The notes beneath the pieces are model-generated. The model saw only the letters and a list, made by a program, of their open reading frames with translations. It searched no databases and was not told the origin of the DNA. A program made the position numbers and the translations under genes. A stretch of DNA of 64,000 nt from Marinobacter litoralis (GTDB lineage Bacteria > Pseudomonadota > Gammaproteobacteria > Pseudomonadales > Oleiphilaceae). The DNA is taken from positions 605,262-669,261 of the forward strand of contig NZ_QMDL01000002.1 of NCBI RefSeq assembly GCF_003336705.1, in the 5' to 3' direction. Of this stretch, positions 20,789 through 29,875 are shown in pieces. Positions within the stretch are counted from its first letter, which is position 1. Every line of letters starts with the position of its first letter.

Positions 20789-20808
20789 GTCTTGTTCCCT
20801 GCCCGCGT

Positions 20809-21450
20809 TCAGCGGTTTCCAGTCCAATTTGTGAAGTTTTCCAGCAACTGCAGCCCCGCCCGAGCACTTTTCTCAGGGTGGAACTGCACTGCAAAGGTAT
20901 TGTCTTTCGCCACCGCAGCCGCCAAATCCACACCGTAATGGGTGCGGCCCGCCATATGGGTGTTGCCGTTGGCTTCGGCGTAGTAGCTGTGTACGAAGTA
21001 GAAACGGTCACCGTCCGGGATGTTGTACCATAGAGGATGATCCATCGCTTGGTGAACCTGGTTCCACCCCATATGAGGCACTTTCAGGCGCTCACCGTTT
21101 TCGGACAGATTGTCCCCGAAGTAACGCACTTCTGAAGGAAACAGGCCGATGCCCTCCACTCCGCCGTTTTCTTCACTTCGAGCCATCAGCGCCTGCATAC
21201 CCACGCAAATGCCCAGAAAGGGGCGGTCCTGAGAGACTTCTTTCACCAGCTTGTCCACTTCCAAGCGGCGAATTTCAGCCATGCAATCACGAATGGCGCC
21301 AACGCCAGGCAGGATCACCCGGTCGGCTTCGCGTATCTGATCGGCGTTATCGGTTACCAATACGGTACAATCCGGGGCCACATGCTCCACGGCTTTCCGC
21401 GCGGAGTGCAAATTGCCCATACCGTAGTCGATGATGGCGACGGTCTTCAT
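20809..21450 (-). CDS. hisH: Imidazole glycerol phosphate synthase, glutaminase subunit HisH
   Basis: Class I glutamine amidotransferase that supplies ammonia to HisF. The nucleophile Cys82 is in [10 protein letters not shown] and the His/Glu pair in QFHPEKS. The 213-residue length is usual. It lies between hisB and hisA with 29 and 20 base gaps. Nothing unusual. Confidence 0.97.
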   Translation of the reverse strand: MKTVAIIDYGMGNLHSARKAVEHVAPDCTVLVTDNADQIREADRVILPGVGAIRDCMAEIRRLEVDKLVKEVSQDRPFLGICVGMQALMARSEENGGVEGIGLFPSEVRYFGDNLSENGERLKVPHMGWNQVHQAMDHPLWYNIPDGDRFYFVHSYYAEANGNTHMAGRTHYGVDLAAAVAKDNTFAVQFHPEKSARAGLQLLENFTNWTGNR

Positions 21451-21479
21451 GGTGGTTCAGATTCCTGTTGGCAACCGGA

Positions 21480-22073
21480 TTACAGAGCGCCTTTGGTAGA
21501 CGGCATGATGCCGGCCATACGCTCGTCCATCTCAATGGTCATGCGCAGGGCACGGCCGAAGGCTTTGTACACGGTTTCAATCTGGTGGTGGGTGTTCTTA
21601 CCCTTCAGATTGTCGATGTGGACGGTTGTCATGGAGTGGTTCACAAACCCACGGAAGAACTCTTCGAACAGGTCTACGTCGAAACCACCAACCACCGCAC
21701 GAGTGTAGGGAATGTTCATGCACAGGCCTGGACGGCCAGAAAGGTCGATCACAACGCGGGAAAGCGCTTCATCCAGCGGCACGTAGGCATGACCGTAGCG
21801 GCGAATCCCTTTTTTATCGCCCACGGCCTGCTTGAACGCTTGGCCCAAGGTGATGCCGATGTCTTCCACGGTGTGGTGATCATCAATGTAGGTATCGCCT
21901 TTGCAGGTGATATCCAGGTCGATCAAACCATGGCGGGCGATCTGGTCCATCATGTGGTCGAGAAAAGGCACGCCCGTGTCGAAACGAGCTTTGCCGGTAC
22001 CGTCGAGATTGATCTCAACAGTGATCTGGGTTTCAAGGGTATTTCGCTCTACCCGAGCCTTACGTTCAGCCAT
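21480..22073 (-). CDS. hisB: Imidazoleglycerol-phosphate dehydratase HisB
   Basis: Dehydrates imidazole glycerol phosphate in histidine synthesis. A stand-alone dehydratase of 197 residues, not fused to the phosphatase as in E. coli. Metal-binding motifs [10 protein letters not shown]-like ([11 protein letters not shown]) and [11 protein letters not shown] are present. First gene of hisB-hisH-hisA-hisF. The 109-bp region upstream shows no histidine-rich leader peptide that I can find. Confidence 0.97.
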   Translation of the reverse strand: MAERKARVERNTLETQITVEINLDGTGKARFDTGVPFLDHMMDQIARHGLIDLDITCKGDTYIDDHHTVEDIGITLGQAFKQAVGDKKGIRRYGHAYVPLDEALSRVVIDLSGRPGLCMNIPYTRAVVGGFDVDLFEEFFRGFVNHSMTTVHIDNLKGKNTHHQIETVYKAFGRALRMTIEMDERMAGIMPSTKGAL

Positions 22074-22182
22074 GGAGACTCCGTTGTAAAAACTGGCTTG
22101 CTACCGAAAACTTAGATGTTTACGGATTATACCGATTTACACAGCAGGAGTCCCGCAATGGACTGTATCGTCAGGATCAGGT

Positions 22183-22644
22183 TTAGAACGCGTTTTTCAG
22201 GTTGTTCATGTAAGTGTCAACCAAGCTGTTAAACTCGTGCTTGATAACAGGACTGATAGCCAGCTTAAGCAGGCTTGGCAGGGGCAAAGTCAGAGCGGCA
22301 CTGGTTTGGAAGCGCAGGCTTGTGGTGTTCGCATCTTTGGCGGTGACAACCCAGGATCCGCTCACGACCCCATTACCTTCGCCTTTAACCGGTTCCCAGG
22401 TAATTTTGCCGGCGTCTTTATCTGCATAGTACTTACAGGCGTAAACCGACTGAATGGCGTGCTTATCAATACCCACCTTTTCCATTTCCCAGCGATAGGT
22501 GTTGTCGCCAAGATCAACCAACTTTTCTACTTTAGGAAAATGACTGACGGATTCGGGCACATCTGCCAGCAGGTCGAATACTTCGTCATAGCTCGCCTGA
22601 ATTTCCAGTTCACGGTTAAGCTCGATTGAAACAGTGATAGCCAC
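22183..22644 (-). CDS. SRPBCC-family protein of unknown function
   Basis: A 153-residue protein with the START-like (SRPBCC, polyketide cyclase) pattern: an N-terminal strand IELNRELEIQASYDEVFDLLADV, a central sheet and a long C-terminal helix. These proteins bind lipids or other hydrophobic ligands. I start at GTG 22644 because AAGGAG lies six bases upstream and the domain begins right after it; a frame from 22695 adds an unrelated stretch. It stands alone on the minus strand, between hisB and the asmA-type gene. The ligand cannot be told. Confidence 0.72.
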   Translation of the reverse strand: MAITVSIELNRELEIQASYDEVFDLLADVPESVSHFPKVEKLVDLGDNTYRWEMEKVGIDKHAIQSVYACKYYADKDAGKITWEPVKGEGNGVVSGSWVVTAKDANTTSLRFQTSAALTLPLPSLLKLAISPVIKHEFNSLVDTYMNNLKNAF

Positions 22645-22838
22645 ATCCGACTCCTTGTTATGCTTATTTGCGTGACAGAGCGTTTTCCCCGGCACGTTTG
22701 CGGTGTATTTTGAACCAAGACTACCGCATTGTCATATTCCTGCACTGTTAATTTGCTAACCCTGCGTTATCCTTTAAGTAATTCATTCGTCATACATCAG
22801 GCAATTCCCTTCATCAGGGAAGAAAAGGAAATCATGTA

Positions 22839-25091
22839 ATGAAAGTCCTACGCTACGCGCTCTATGCCCTCATAGGCCTTGTCGTCCTGGCTGTCGCAGC
22901 CGTTGCTATCGCTGTGGCCGTAATTAATCCAAATGACTACAAACCGCAAATTGAAGCGGCAGTCGAGAAGCAAACCAATCTGGATCTGATTCTTGAAGGC
23001 GATATTGGCTGGTCCTTCATCCCGCTAGGCCTGGAACTGAATAAAGTAGAAGCAACGCTGGAAGGCGAGCGTTTTGTGGCTCTGGAGCAATTGATTGCCC
23101 AGATCGATTTTTGGTCACTGATTGCCATGTCACCGCAGGTGAACACCTTCGTCCTTAACGGCCTGGACGCGCATTTCGAAGTGAATGAGCAAGGCGAAGG
23201 CAACTGGGCCCGGATCATGGCAGAGAAGCCAGCCGGTGCCGAAGAACCCGAAAAGGCGGACACTACAGAAACACCGGCAGGCGCTGAACAAACCGCAGAG
23301 TCCAGTGAAGGCGGCGACGCCCTTAACTTCAACGTAGAGAACGTTGAAATCAGCAACGCCCGTGTTCACTACAACGACCTGAGCACCGGGCAGTCGGTTG
23401 TACTGGAAGACTTCTCGGTGATGGCCAGCAACATCACGTTAGGTTCCGAGTTCCCGCTGGATATTCAATTCAAGGTAGAAACCGCACAACCCAAGCTGGC
23501 TGTAGATGGCAGCATCAGCGCCAACCTGAAAGCCAATCAGGCGCTGAACGAATTCACCATGTCTGGCCTGAAAGCCGTCTTCGACATGAACGGCGAACCG
23601 TTTGGCGGCAAATCTGTCACCGCAGAACTGGGCGGTTCTCTGGCGGCCAACCTCGAAGATGAAACCGCGTCACTGAGCGATTTCACCGCCAGCCTGGCCA
23701 ACCTGAAGCTAAGCACCAACCTTAACGTAAAAGGCTTTGGCGACAAGCCAGCCCTGGATGGCAACCTGGCCATTTCAGAGTTTTCTCTGAAGAAGCTGCT
23801 TAGCAATCTTGGCCAACCAGCCATTGAGACGGCTGACCCAGATGTACTGAAAGCCATCGCGTTTTCAACCAACCTTGGCGGCAAGCCGGGTACAGTGGCA
23901 TTGAGTGATCTTAAGATCATCTTGGACGACACCCAATTCAACGGTAACGGCAGCTATACCCTGAGCAACGGTGGTCTGGTCTTCAATCTGCAAGGCGACA
24001 AGCTAAACGCAGACCGTTATTTGCCACCGGCCGCTGAAGAAGGCGCTGCTGGAGAAACAGCCAGCAACACCGATAGCCCGGCAACAGAGACCGCCTCGGC
24101 CAACCAGCCGGAAACCGACCTGCTCCCACTGGACACTCTGCGTTCGTTGCTATTGGACATCAATTTCGATTTGGGCGAACTCGTTGTCAGCAACCTGACC
24201 ATCAACGAAATCAAAGCCAGCACCACGGCTAAAGATGGCCTGCTGAAGGTCGACGAATTCAGCGGCAAGCTTTACTACGGCACCTTCGGCGCCAACGTCA
24301 CCATTGATGCCCGCACCGACAACCCGAAATGGAAAATCCGCTCAGATGTTAACAACGTGCAAACGCTTCCGCTGCTGACTCAGCTGGCAGAGGTCGACAT
24401 GCTGTCTGGCGGCGCCAACCTGAATCTTGCCGTAGACACGACCGGCAACCGCATCTCGGCATTGCGAAACAACGCTAAAGGTGAAGTCAGCTTTAATCTC
24501 GCCGAAGGTGAGTTCCGAAAAATGAACCTCACGCGTATGGCTTGCCAGGGCATCGCACTGGTCAATCAGGAACAGCTGTCCACTTCTGACTGGGGTTCAA
24601 CCACACCGTTCAACGACATGCGTGGCACGCTCAAGATCGACGGCAACACCCTGAACAACACAGACCTGGTGGCTGAACTGGCCGGCATGCGCCTGGAAGG
24701 CGATGGCACTGTTGACCTAGAGCAAAGCGAACTTGATTACGAAGTCGGGCTGCGCATTGTGGGTGACATCCACCGCGACCAAGCCTGCCGGACTACCGAG
24801 TACGTGCAGAATGTAGTGATTCCGGTTGAATGCCGCGGCAATTTCGCCGAAGACCCGGCCGGCCTGTGCTCCTTTGACGGTTCCCGTTTTCGCGACACAC
24901 TGAAAGACATTGCGGCCAATGCTGCTCGCGCGAAAGCGAAAGAGGAAATCGACCGCGCCAAGGCTAAAGCAGGAGAAAAGGTGGACGAAGCCAAGCAGAA
25001 GGCAAAAGACAAAGTTGACGAAAAACTTAAGGAAAAGCTGGGCGAAGAAGGCGGCAAAGTGAAGGATGCGCTCAAAGGTTTGTTCAACTAA
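22839..25091 (+). CDS. AsmA-family protein
   Basis: A large (750 residues) AsmA-family protein with one N-terminal membrane helix (residues 6-30) followed by a beta-rich periplasmic body. AsmA-like proteins are thought to carry phospholipids between membranes. Two low-complexity Ala/Glu/Thr linkers occur at about residues 130-155 and 395-425. The C-terminus (from about 690) is a highly charged Lys/Glu/Ala helix, RAKAKEEIDRAKAKAGEK and following, probably a coiled coil. Its stop shares one base with the mutY start (TAATG), so the two are co-translated. Confidence 0.85.
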   Translation: MKVLRYALYALIGLVVLAVAAVAIAVAVINPNDYKPQIEAAVEKQTNLDLILEGDIGWSFIPLGLELNKVEATLEGERFVALEQLIAQIDFWSLIAMSPQVNTFVLNGLDAHFEVNEQGEGNWARIMAEKPAGAEEPEKADTTETPAGAEQTAESSEGGDALNFNVENVEISNARVHYNDLSTGQSVVLEDFSVMASNITLGSEFPLDIQFKVETAQPKLAVDGSISANLKANQALNEFTMSGLKAVFDMNGEPFGGKSVTAELGGSLAANLEDETASLSDFTASLANLKLSTNLNVKGFGDKPALDGNLAISEFSLKKLLSNLGQPAIETADPDVLKAIAFSTNLGGKPGTVALSDLKIILDDTQFNGNGSYTLSNGGLVFNLQGDKLNADRYLPPAAEEGAAGETASNTDSPATETASANQPETDLLPLDTLRSLLLDINFDLGELVVSNLTINEIKASTTAKDGLLKVDEFSGKLYYGTFGANVTIDARTDNPKWKIRSDVNNVQTLPLLTQLAEVDMLSGGANLNLAVDTTGNRISALRNNAKGEVSFNLAEGEFRKMNLTRMACQGIALVNQEQLSTSDWGSTTPFNDMRGTLKIDGNTLNNTDLVAELAGMRLEGDGTVDLEQSELDYEVGLRIVGDIHRDQACRTTEYVQNVVIPVECRGNFAEDPAGLCSFDGSRFRDTLKDIAANAARAKAKEEIDRAKAKAGEKVDEAKQKAKDKVDEKLKEKLGEEGGKVKDALKGLFN

Positions 25092-26155
25092 TGCCGGACC
25101 TGTTCGCCGAAAAGCTGCTTGATTGGTACGACAACCACGGCAGGCACAACCTGCCGTGGCACCATGACCGTAACGCTTACCGCGTCTGGGTTTCTGAAAT
25201 CATGCTTCAGCAAACCCAGGTCGCCACCGTAATCCCTTATTTTGAAGCCTTTATGGCCAGCTTCCCGGACGTTCAGGCACTGGCCTCGGCACCTGAAGAT
25301 GCCGTGCTCAGCCACTGGTCCGGCCTTGGCTACTACGCTCGGGCCCGCAACCTGCACAAAGCGGCCAAGCAAATCGTCGAGGCTTATGACGGTGAGTTTC
25401 CGCAAGATCAGGAGGCGCTAGAGTCACTCACGGGCATCGGACGTTCAACGGCAGCCGCCATTCTGGCCCAAGCCTTTGGCAAGCGCGCCGCGATTCTGGA
25501 CGGCAACGTAAAACGGGTTTTGGCCCGCTACCACGCTGTACCCGGCTGGCCGGGGCAAAGCGCTGTACTAAAGCAGCTGTGGCAACATGCTGAAACTCAC
25601 ACACCGAACCACCGCGTGCGTGATTACACCCAGGGCATTATGGATCTGGGTGCTATGGTGTGCACTCGCAGCAAACCTAAATGCGACAGTTGCCCGCTCA
25701 ATAGTGGGTGCGTTGCCTATGCAGAAAGCCAAACCCACCTTTACCCCGGCTCCAAGCCGAAAAAACAGAAGCCGGAAAAAACCACCTGGATGCTGATCTT
25801 TGAAGATACCGAAGGCCGCATTCTGCTAGAAAGACGACCGCCCAGCGGCATTTGGGGCGGCCTCTGGAGCCTTCCAGAGCTGGACCCAGCCTACGGCGCT
25901 GAAGAGCTGCAAGAAGCCTGCGAGAAGGAGCTAGGGCTTGTGTGCAGCGATCCAGAGTTGATCAGCGGCTTTCGCCATACGTTCAGCCACTATCACCTCC
26001 ACATACAGCCGGCCCGCCTGCCTGTATCTGGCAACACCAGAATCGCGGATTCAGAAAGCCAGCGCTGGCTACACCGCGACGAAGCACTCACGCTAGGCCT
26101 GCCAGCGCCCATTCGCAGCCTGCTGACCGAGCCGGAGCAAAGCGCCCTGCTCTGA
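25091..26155 (+). CDS. mutY: A/G-specific adenine glycosylase MutY
   Basis: Removes adenine mispaired with 8-oxoguanine. Catalytic Glu36 in [10 protein letters not shown] and Asp185 in IMDLGAMVC are present, with the helix-hairpin-helix [12 protein letters not shown]. The [4Fe-4S] ligands are Cys191, Cys198, Cys201 and Cys207 (C-x6-C-x2-C-x5-C). The C-terminal NUDIX-like domain that reads 8-oxoG follows from about residue 230. The 354-residue length matches E. coli (350). Located between the AsmA gene and yggX, the last being its common neighbour. Confidence 0.96.
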   Translation: MPDLFAEKLLDWYDNHGRHNLPWHHDRNAYRVWVSEIMLQQTQVATVIPYFEAFMASFPDVQALASAPEDAVLSHWSGLGYYARARNLHKAAKQIVEAYDGEFPQDQEALESLTGIGRSTAAAILAQAFGKRAAILDGNVKRVLARYHAVPGWPGQSAVLKQLWQHAETHTPNHRVRDYTQGIMDLGAMVCTRSKPKCDSCPLNSGCVAYAESQTHLYPGSKPKKQKPEKTTWMLIFEDTEGRILLERRPPSGIWGGLWSLPELDPAYGAEELQEACEKELGLVCSDPELISGFRHTFSHYHLHIQPARLPVSGNTRIADSESQRWLHRDEALTLGLPAPIRSLLTEPEQSALL

Positions 26156-26204
26156 TCCAATCTGTTATCATGCTTGCTGCAACAACCCCAACATAGGAGT
26201 CATC

Positions 26205-26477
26205 ATGAGCCGCACTGTATTCTGCCGAAAGTACCAGAAGGAGATGGAAGGCCTGTCCATGCCTCCGATGCCCGGCCCCAAGGGCCAGGATATTTTTGAA
26301 AACATTTCCAAGGCCGCCTGGGAAGAATGGCAGAATCAGCAGACCATGCTGATCAACGAAAAGCACCTGAATCTGATGGACGTGAACAACCGTAAGTACC
26401 TGCAAGCGCAGATGGACCATTTCTTCAATAACGAGCCTTTCGACAAGGCCGAAGGGTATGTTCCACCCGAAAAGTAA
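26205..26477 (+). CDS. yggX: Fe(2+)-trafficking / oxidative damage protection protein YggX
   Basis: A 90-residue protein matching YggX: it opens [17 protein letters not shown] with the conserved Cys7 and contains [18 protein letters not shown]. The family is linked to protection of Fe-S enzymes and iron handling. It follows mutY by 49 bases, the usual arrangement, and AGGAG lies before ATG 26205. Confidence 0.95.
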   Translation: MSRTVFCRKYQKEMEGLSMPPMPGPKGQDIFENISKAAWEEWQNQQTMLINEKHLNLMDVNNRKYLQAQMDHFFNNEPFDKAEGYVPPEK

Positions 26478-26536
26478 GGAATTTGTTCAAGGCCTGATCA
26501 ACTGCGGAAATATTAAGAAATTTTTGCTCGCCGGCC

Positions 26537-26565
26537 TTGACTCCCAAACCCTAAACCGGTTTAAT
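26537..26565 (+). promoter_or_regulatory. Promoter of tRNA-Phe
   Basis: TTGACT (26537-26542), a 17-base spacer, TTTAAT (26560-26565), then a GC-rich discriminator (AGCGCCCCG), as expected for a growth-rate controlled stable RNA promoter. It starts 31 bases before the mature tRNA. Confidence 0.75.
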
Positions 26566-26595
26566 AGCGCCCCGTTGGAGCACATAGCTCAACAC

Positions 26596-26671
26596 GCCCG
26601 GATAGCTCAGTCGGTAGAGCAGAGGATTGAAAATCCTCGTGTCGGTGGTTCGATTCCGCCTCCGGGCACCA
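26596..26671 (+). tRNA. tRNA-Phe (GAA)
   Basis: A 76-base tRNA with encoded CCA. Acceptor GCCCGGA pairs with TCCGGGC, the D-arm is AGCTCAGTCGGTAGAGC, the anticodon stem GAGGA/TCCTC encloses the GAA anticodon (26629-26631), and the T-loop is GGTTCGATTCC. It is nearly the same as E. coli tRNA-Phe. It has its own promoter and terminator. Confidence 0.98.
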
Positions 26672-26686
26672 CTAATTTCTCGATCA

Positions 26687-26710
26687 AGCCCGCTTCTAAG
26701 CGGGCTTTTT
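26687..26710 (+). terminator. Terminator of tRNA-Phe
   Basis: Perfect 8-bp stem AGCCCGCT (26687-26694) with AGCGGGCT (26699-26706), loop TCTA, then a T-run to 26710. Confidence 0.9.
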
Positions 26711-26765
26711 CGTTTCTGGCCAATAATTTTTTTCATAAGTTACGCAGCCCAACATCCACCCCATC

Positions 26766-26803
26766 AAAAAAAACGGCCCGGGATCCAATAGATGCCGAGC
26801 CGT
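26766..26803 (-). terminator. Terminator of the PEP-CTERM gene
   Basis: Read on the minus strand: a 9-bp stem (plus-strand 26795-26803 with 26773-26781, one G-U pair) followed by a run of T (A-run at 26766-26773 on plus). It lies 23 bases after the stop. Confidence 0.8.
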
Positions 26804-26825
26804 CCGAAGAACCTACTCCCAAGTA

Positions 26826-27383
26826 TTACTTGTGGGCTCTTCGCCTAGCCATACCTAGTCCCAACAAACCCAAGCCAATCAAAGCCAGCGTGCTTGGCTC
26901 GGGCACTTTAGTGGTAGGCTGTCCATTGTAATAGATAGAGGCGTGCGACAAATCTTTACCTGACGCCCATCTTCCGGAAAGAGGATCAGCAACAGTCAGA
27001 TCGAGTAGAAACGCCCCGAACCCATTCCCCGCCTTGAGCGTAATCACGATATTGCTTAGACCAGCGAGCGTATCGATCGCCCAATTTCCGGACTTGTCTC
27101 CGTTCGTCGGTGCAGTTAAAAACTCAATCACTCCATCACCATCTGGACCATCGTTTTTATCCGAGAGTACCCAACCGGTCATTCCAAAAAGTGAAAAACT
27201 TGCGTCAATCTGGTTGGTGTCATTACCACTGAAACACGCTTTATTCGATGCATCGGACAGCGAATAGCTAGTTCCACCGGGACCAGGAACGCTGCACGTC
27301 ATCAACGCGGCCTGTGCTGGACTGCCTGCTATCAAAAGCCATGCAAGAGAACTTGCAGCCATTAGTCGAATTGTAGCTTTCAT
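26826..27383 (-). CDS. PEP-CTERM sorting-signal protein
   Basis: A 185-residue exported protein: signal peptide ending near AQA (residue 25), a short secreted domain (about 26-155), and a textbook C-terminal PEP-CTERM signal, VPEPSTLALIGLGLLGLG then Ala-Arg-rich residues. Such proteins are cut and anchored or released by an exosortase (EpsH/XrtA group) and often belong to extracellular matrix systems. No exosortase or polysaccharide genes are in the window. The central domain is not one I recognise. GGGG precedes the ATG, and a sigma-54-like promoter and a hairpin lie upstream. Confidence 0.85.
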   Translation of the reverse strand: MKATIRLMAASSLAWLLIAGSPAQAALMTCSVPGPGGTSYSLSDASNKACFSGNDTNQIDASFSLFGMTGWVLSDKNDGPDGDGVIEFLTAPTNGDKSGNWAIDTLAGLSNIVITLKAGNGFGAFLLDLTVADPLSGRWASGKDLSHASIYYNGQPTTKVPEPSTLALIGLGLLGLGMARRRAHK

Positions 27384-27399
27384 TACCGTTACCCCTTAT

Positions 27400-27416
27400 G
27401 AATCTTACAAAGATTC
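27400..27416 (-). other. Perfect inverted repeat in the PEP-CTERM gene leader
   Basis: GAATCTT (27400-27406) and AAGATTC (27410-27416) flank ACA. On the minus strand this sits just before the ribosome site of the PEP-CTERM gene and would form a 7-bp hairpin in the mRNA leader, or serve as an operator. Confidence 0.5.
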
Positions 27417-27432
27417 CTTCGATACGATCTGA

Positions 27433-27448
27433 GGCAAAAATCGCTCCA
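27433..27448 (-). promoter_or_regulatory. Sigma-54-like promoter of the PEP-CTERM gene
   Basis: Minus strand TGGAGCGATTTTTGCC: GG and GC are exactly 10 bases apart, with T before GG and TT before GC, close to the consensus TGGCAC-N5-TTGCA. It would start transcription near 27423, giving a leader of about 40 bases. Sigma-54 control of PEP-CTERM genes is known from other bacteria. Confidence 0.65.
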
Positions 27449-27569
27449 CAGCAGGCAATATCAATTTAATACAGGTGCTTAAAAAAACAGCTCACTGGCT
27501 CACTTATGCAAAATGTAAAGTTTGCTGACAGATTAGTTACGAGGAGCGAAGCTTTTTATCTCTTCTAAA

Positions 27570-28811
27570 TTACGCCATCCCCAACTCCGCCTCCGGCAAC
27601 CATCCCGCCAGCCCCATGAAGTGAAACACAATGGTCAACACCCCGAAGACCAGCACCAGAATAACCGCCGCCTTGCCTCCCGGCGCCATAAAGCCGGTAT
27701 AACCACCCTCCATCATCCTGGATTTTCGAGCCAACAATGCCGGAACAATGCATGCCCATACCGCAGCTGCAGCACCGGCATAGCCTATGGCTAATACAAA
27801 GCCGAATGGCGCGAGCAAAGAGAGCAGCAGCGGCGGCACAAAGGTGATCGCCCAGGTTTTGGTGCGCCCTTTACGATCATTTTTAAAGCCTAGCAGATCT
27901 GCCATAAAGTCGAACGTACCCAGGCCAACGCCCACGAACGATGACAAAATCGCGGCCGTCGAGAAAGCACTGATGGTATTGGCAACCCGCTCAGAATCGA
28001 TGGCGAACCCGAGCGCCGCCAACAACACATCTACATCGCCGCCCTGCGCCACCACAGGCCCAAAGCTCGCTCGCGGCAAGTTACCGAAGATGCTTAACAA
28101 CCACACCAGATAAAACGTCAAAGCCACTGCCGTGCCGCCAACAATCGCCTTCTGGGCTTTGCGCTCTTCGCCGTAATAGGCTCGCAAAGAGGCAACCGAA
28201 TGGTGGTAACCAAACGAAGTGAGCGCCACAGGCAGCATGGCCATGGCGTAAGGCGCGTATTGGCCATTCACATTCGCCGCGTCGAATAGAATGCCGAGAT
28301 CAATTCGTGCTGCCAAGCCGAACACACCCAGCACAAAACTGAGCAACATAAACGTCACCAGCACAACCGACAGCCGGTCCACCGCACGAGTCGAATGCCA
28401 CACCACCAAAGAAAAAAGCAGCACGAAGGCCACCGATGCCAGCTTGCTATCCACCCCTGTCATGCTTTGAATGATCAATCCCGACGAGGTGATATAGGCG
28501 TACAGCAAAATCCCGCCCACGAAATACACCGTCAGGTTACTGAAAACGTTCACCCGCGCGCCCAACAAGGATTTGGTGACCGTGTTGAACGATGCCCGCA
28601 AATCAAAATGCTTGAACGCTTCCAGCAGCATCCAGCCGGATAAGGTCATAACCACCATGGTGAGCACCAAGGCCAAACTGGACCAGACCGTCCAGGCACC
28701 GGCACCAGAGCTGGGCAGCCCCAGCATACCCGCCCCAACGCACACACTGGCGATGATACTTGCGCCGCCAATCAGCGACGGTACCGGTTTGGATTTCACT
28801 TGCTCGGTCAC
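27570..28811 (-). CDS. Aromatic amino acid permease (TyrP/Mtr, HAAAP family)
   Basis: A 413-residue inner-membrane transporter with about 11 hydrophobic helices. The opening LIGGASIIASVCVGAGMLGLP is the signature of the hydroxy/aromatic amino acid permease family, which imports tyrosine or tryptophan with protons. Its start overlaps the end of the FUSC gene by four bases (ATGA), so it is the third gene of an HlyD-FUSC-permease operon, an unusual partner for an efflux system. The specific substrate cannot be read from sequence. Confidence 0.82.
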   Translation of the reverse strand: MTEQVKSKPVPSLIGGASIIASVCVGAGMLGLPSSGAGAWTVWSSLALVLTMVVMTLSGWMLLEAFKHFDLRASFNTVTKSLLGARVNVFSNLTVYFVGGILLYAYITSSGLIIQSMTGVDSKLASVAFVLLFSLVVWHSTRAVDRLSVVLVTFMLLSFVLGVFGLAARIDLGILFDAANVNGQYAPYAMAMLPVALTSFGYHHSVASLRAYYGEERKAQKAIVGGTAVALTFYLVWLLSIFGNLPRASFGPVVAQGGDVDVLLAALGFAIDSERVANTISAFSTAAILSSFVGVGLGTFDFMADLLGFKNDRKGRTKTWAITFVPPLLLSLLAPFGFVLAIGYAGAAAAVWACIVPALLARKSRMMEGGYTGFMAPGGKAAVILVLVFGVLTIVFHFMGLAGWLPEAELGMA

Positions 28812-29866
28812 TTAGCCTCCGCCACAGGTTTGCTGTTATCAATCGGAGCCGGGTTATCAGGCTCCTTCTGCCAGTTGGTCAATGCGTCCAGCAAAGCCAC
28901 CAGAAATGCAGCGGACAAGGCTCCGCCAACCGTGAGTACCAATCGGGTAAAGGTCGCGTAGCCGGCGTCTTGGGTAGACAGAGCCCCGGCAATCAATGCC
29001 AGCGATACCGAGAATGCATACTGGTACACCATGCTTGGATGTTTGCCATCCAACATGCGGGTACCTAAAAACAGCCCGCCAAGAAAGATCAGGCCTAGCA
29101 CGACCGTCAGATACTGCAGGTAGGAGAACAGCACAAGAATCACCAAGGCCAAAGCTCCGCCATAGGCCGTCGCCCGAATACGCTGACTGGCTTCGTAGAA
29201 CACGGCGTGCCGGGTCGGAAACACCAGAACCATGGCGGCAATCACCGCCATCATCATGTCGGACGGCTGCATCACGGTGTATAGCCAGAAACTCAGCACC
29301 AGCAACACCGTCGCCCGAACGATAGCACCGGTCACTACCCCGCCCTCAGCAGGTGTCGGCTCATCAACATGTTGCTCTTTGGTGTTTGGTGGAAACAACG
29401 CGTACACCAGGGGGCCGACCACCAAGGCGACTAACGAGGCCTGGGTAAAACCGTCTCTCAGAACTTCCACCGTGGCATTGCCATTCATCCCCATGACCGA
29501 CACCAACACCGCCACCACGACGATCAACATACCCGCCTGCGCGCCGGTCTGCAGGATCATCCGAAAGCCGATGAAATAAACCCACCACATCACCAGCACA
29601 AACACCAAAGGCATAGGCCGCAACAGCTCAATCAGAGATGTCATCAACCACACCATGACGATCATGGCTATGGGTCCACCGATGGCTTTACCGAGATTCA
29701 TCGCTTTACGTTGGGATGCAACCAAGCCAACCGGCAAAGCAGCGATAATCGCTGGCAAGGCCGGGTCCAGAATGGGAATAGCCGCGCAGGACAACAAACC
29801 GGTTGCGCCCAGACGGACGGCATAGAGCGGGTCTTCGCTAACCCGCGGTGCCGGAGTTACGTACAT
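28808..29866 (-). CDS. FUSC-like / DUF2955 inner-membrane protein
   Basis: A 352-residue protein with two blocks of hydrophobic helices (residues about 20-170 and 185-330) separated by a polar loop TKEQHVDEPTPAEGG. This fits the DUF2955 group of FUSC-like proteins, related to AaeB aromatic acid exporters. It lies between an HlyD-type adaptor (9 bases upstream) and a permease gene it overlaps. Probably the membrane component of an efflux system; the substrate is unknown. Confidence 0.75.
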   Translation of the reverse strand: MYVTPAPRVSEDPLYAVRLGATGLLSCAAIPILDPALPAIIAALPVGLVASQRKAMNLGKAIGGPIAMIVMVWLMTSLIELLRPMPLVFVLVMWWVYFIGFRMILQTGAQAGMLIVVVAVLVSVMGMNGNATVEVLRDGFTQASLVALVVGPLVYALFPPNTKEQHVDEPTPAEGGVVTGAIVRATVLLVLSFWLYTVMQPSDMMMAVIAAMVLVFPTRHAVFYEASQRIRATAYGGALALVILVLFSYLQYLTVVLGLIFLGGLFLGTRMLDGKHPSMVYQYAFSVSLALIAGALSTQDAGYATFTRLVLTVGGALSAAFLVALLDALTNWQKEPDNPAPIDNSKPVAEAK

Positions 29867-29875
29867 GGCGCGCTC

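Noticed and set aside
19595-20938. Long open frame on the plus strand across hisF and hisA (447 codons)
   Set aside because: It lies opposite two certain histidine genes, has no ribosome site or family pattern, and is typical of antisense frames in GC-rich genes.
26596-27569. tRNA-Phe as an integration site for an island holding the PEP-CTERM gene
   Set aside because: No integrase gene and no repeat of the tRNA 3' end were found downstream.
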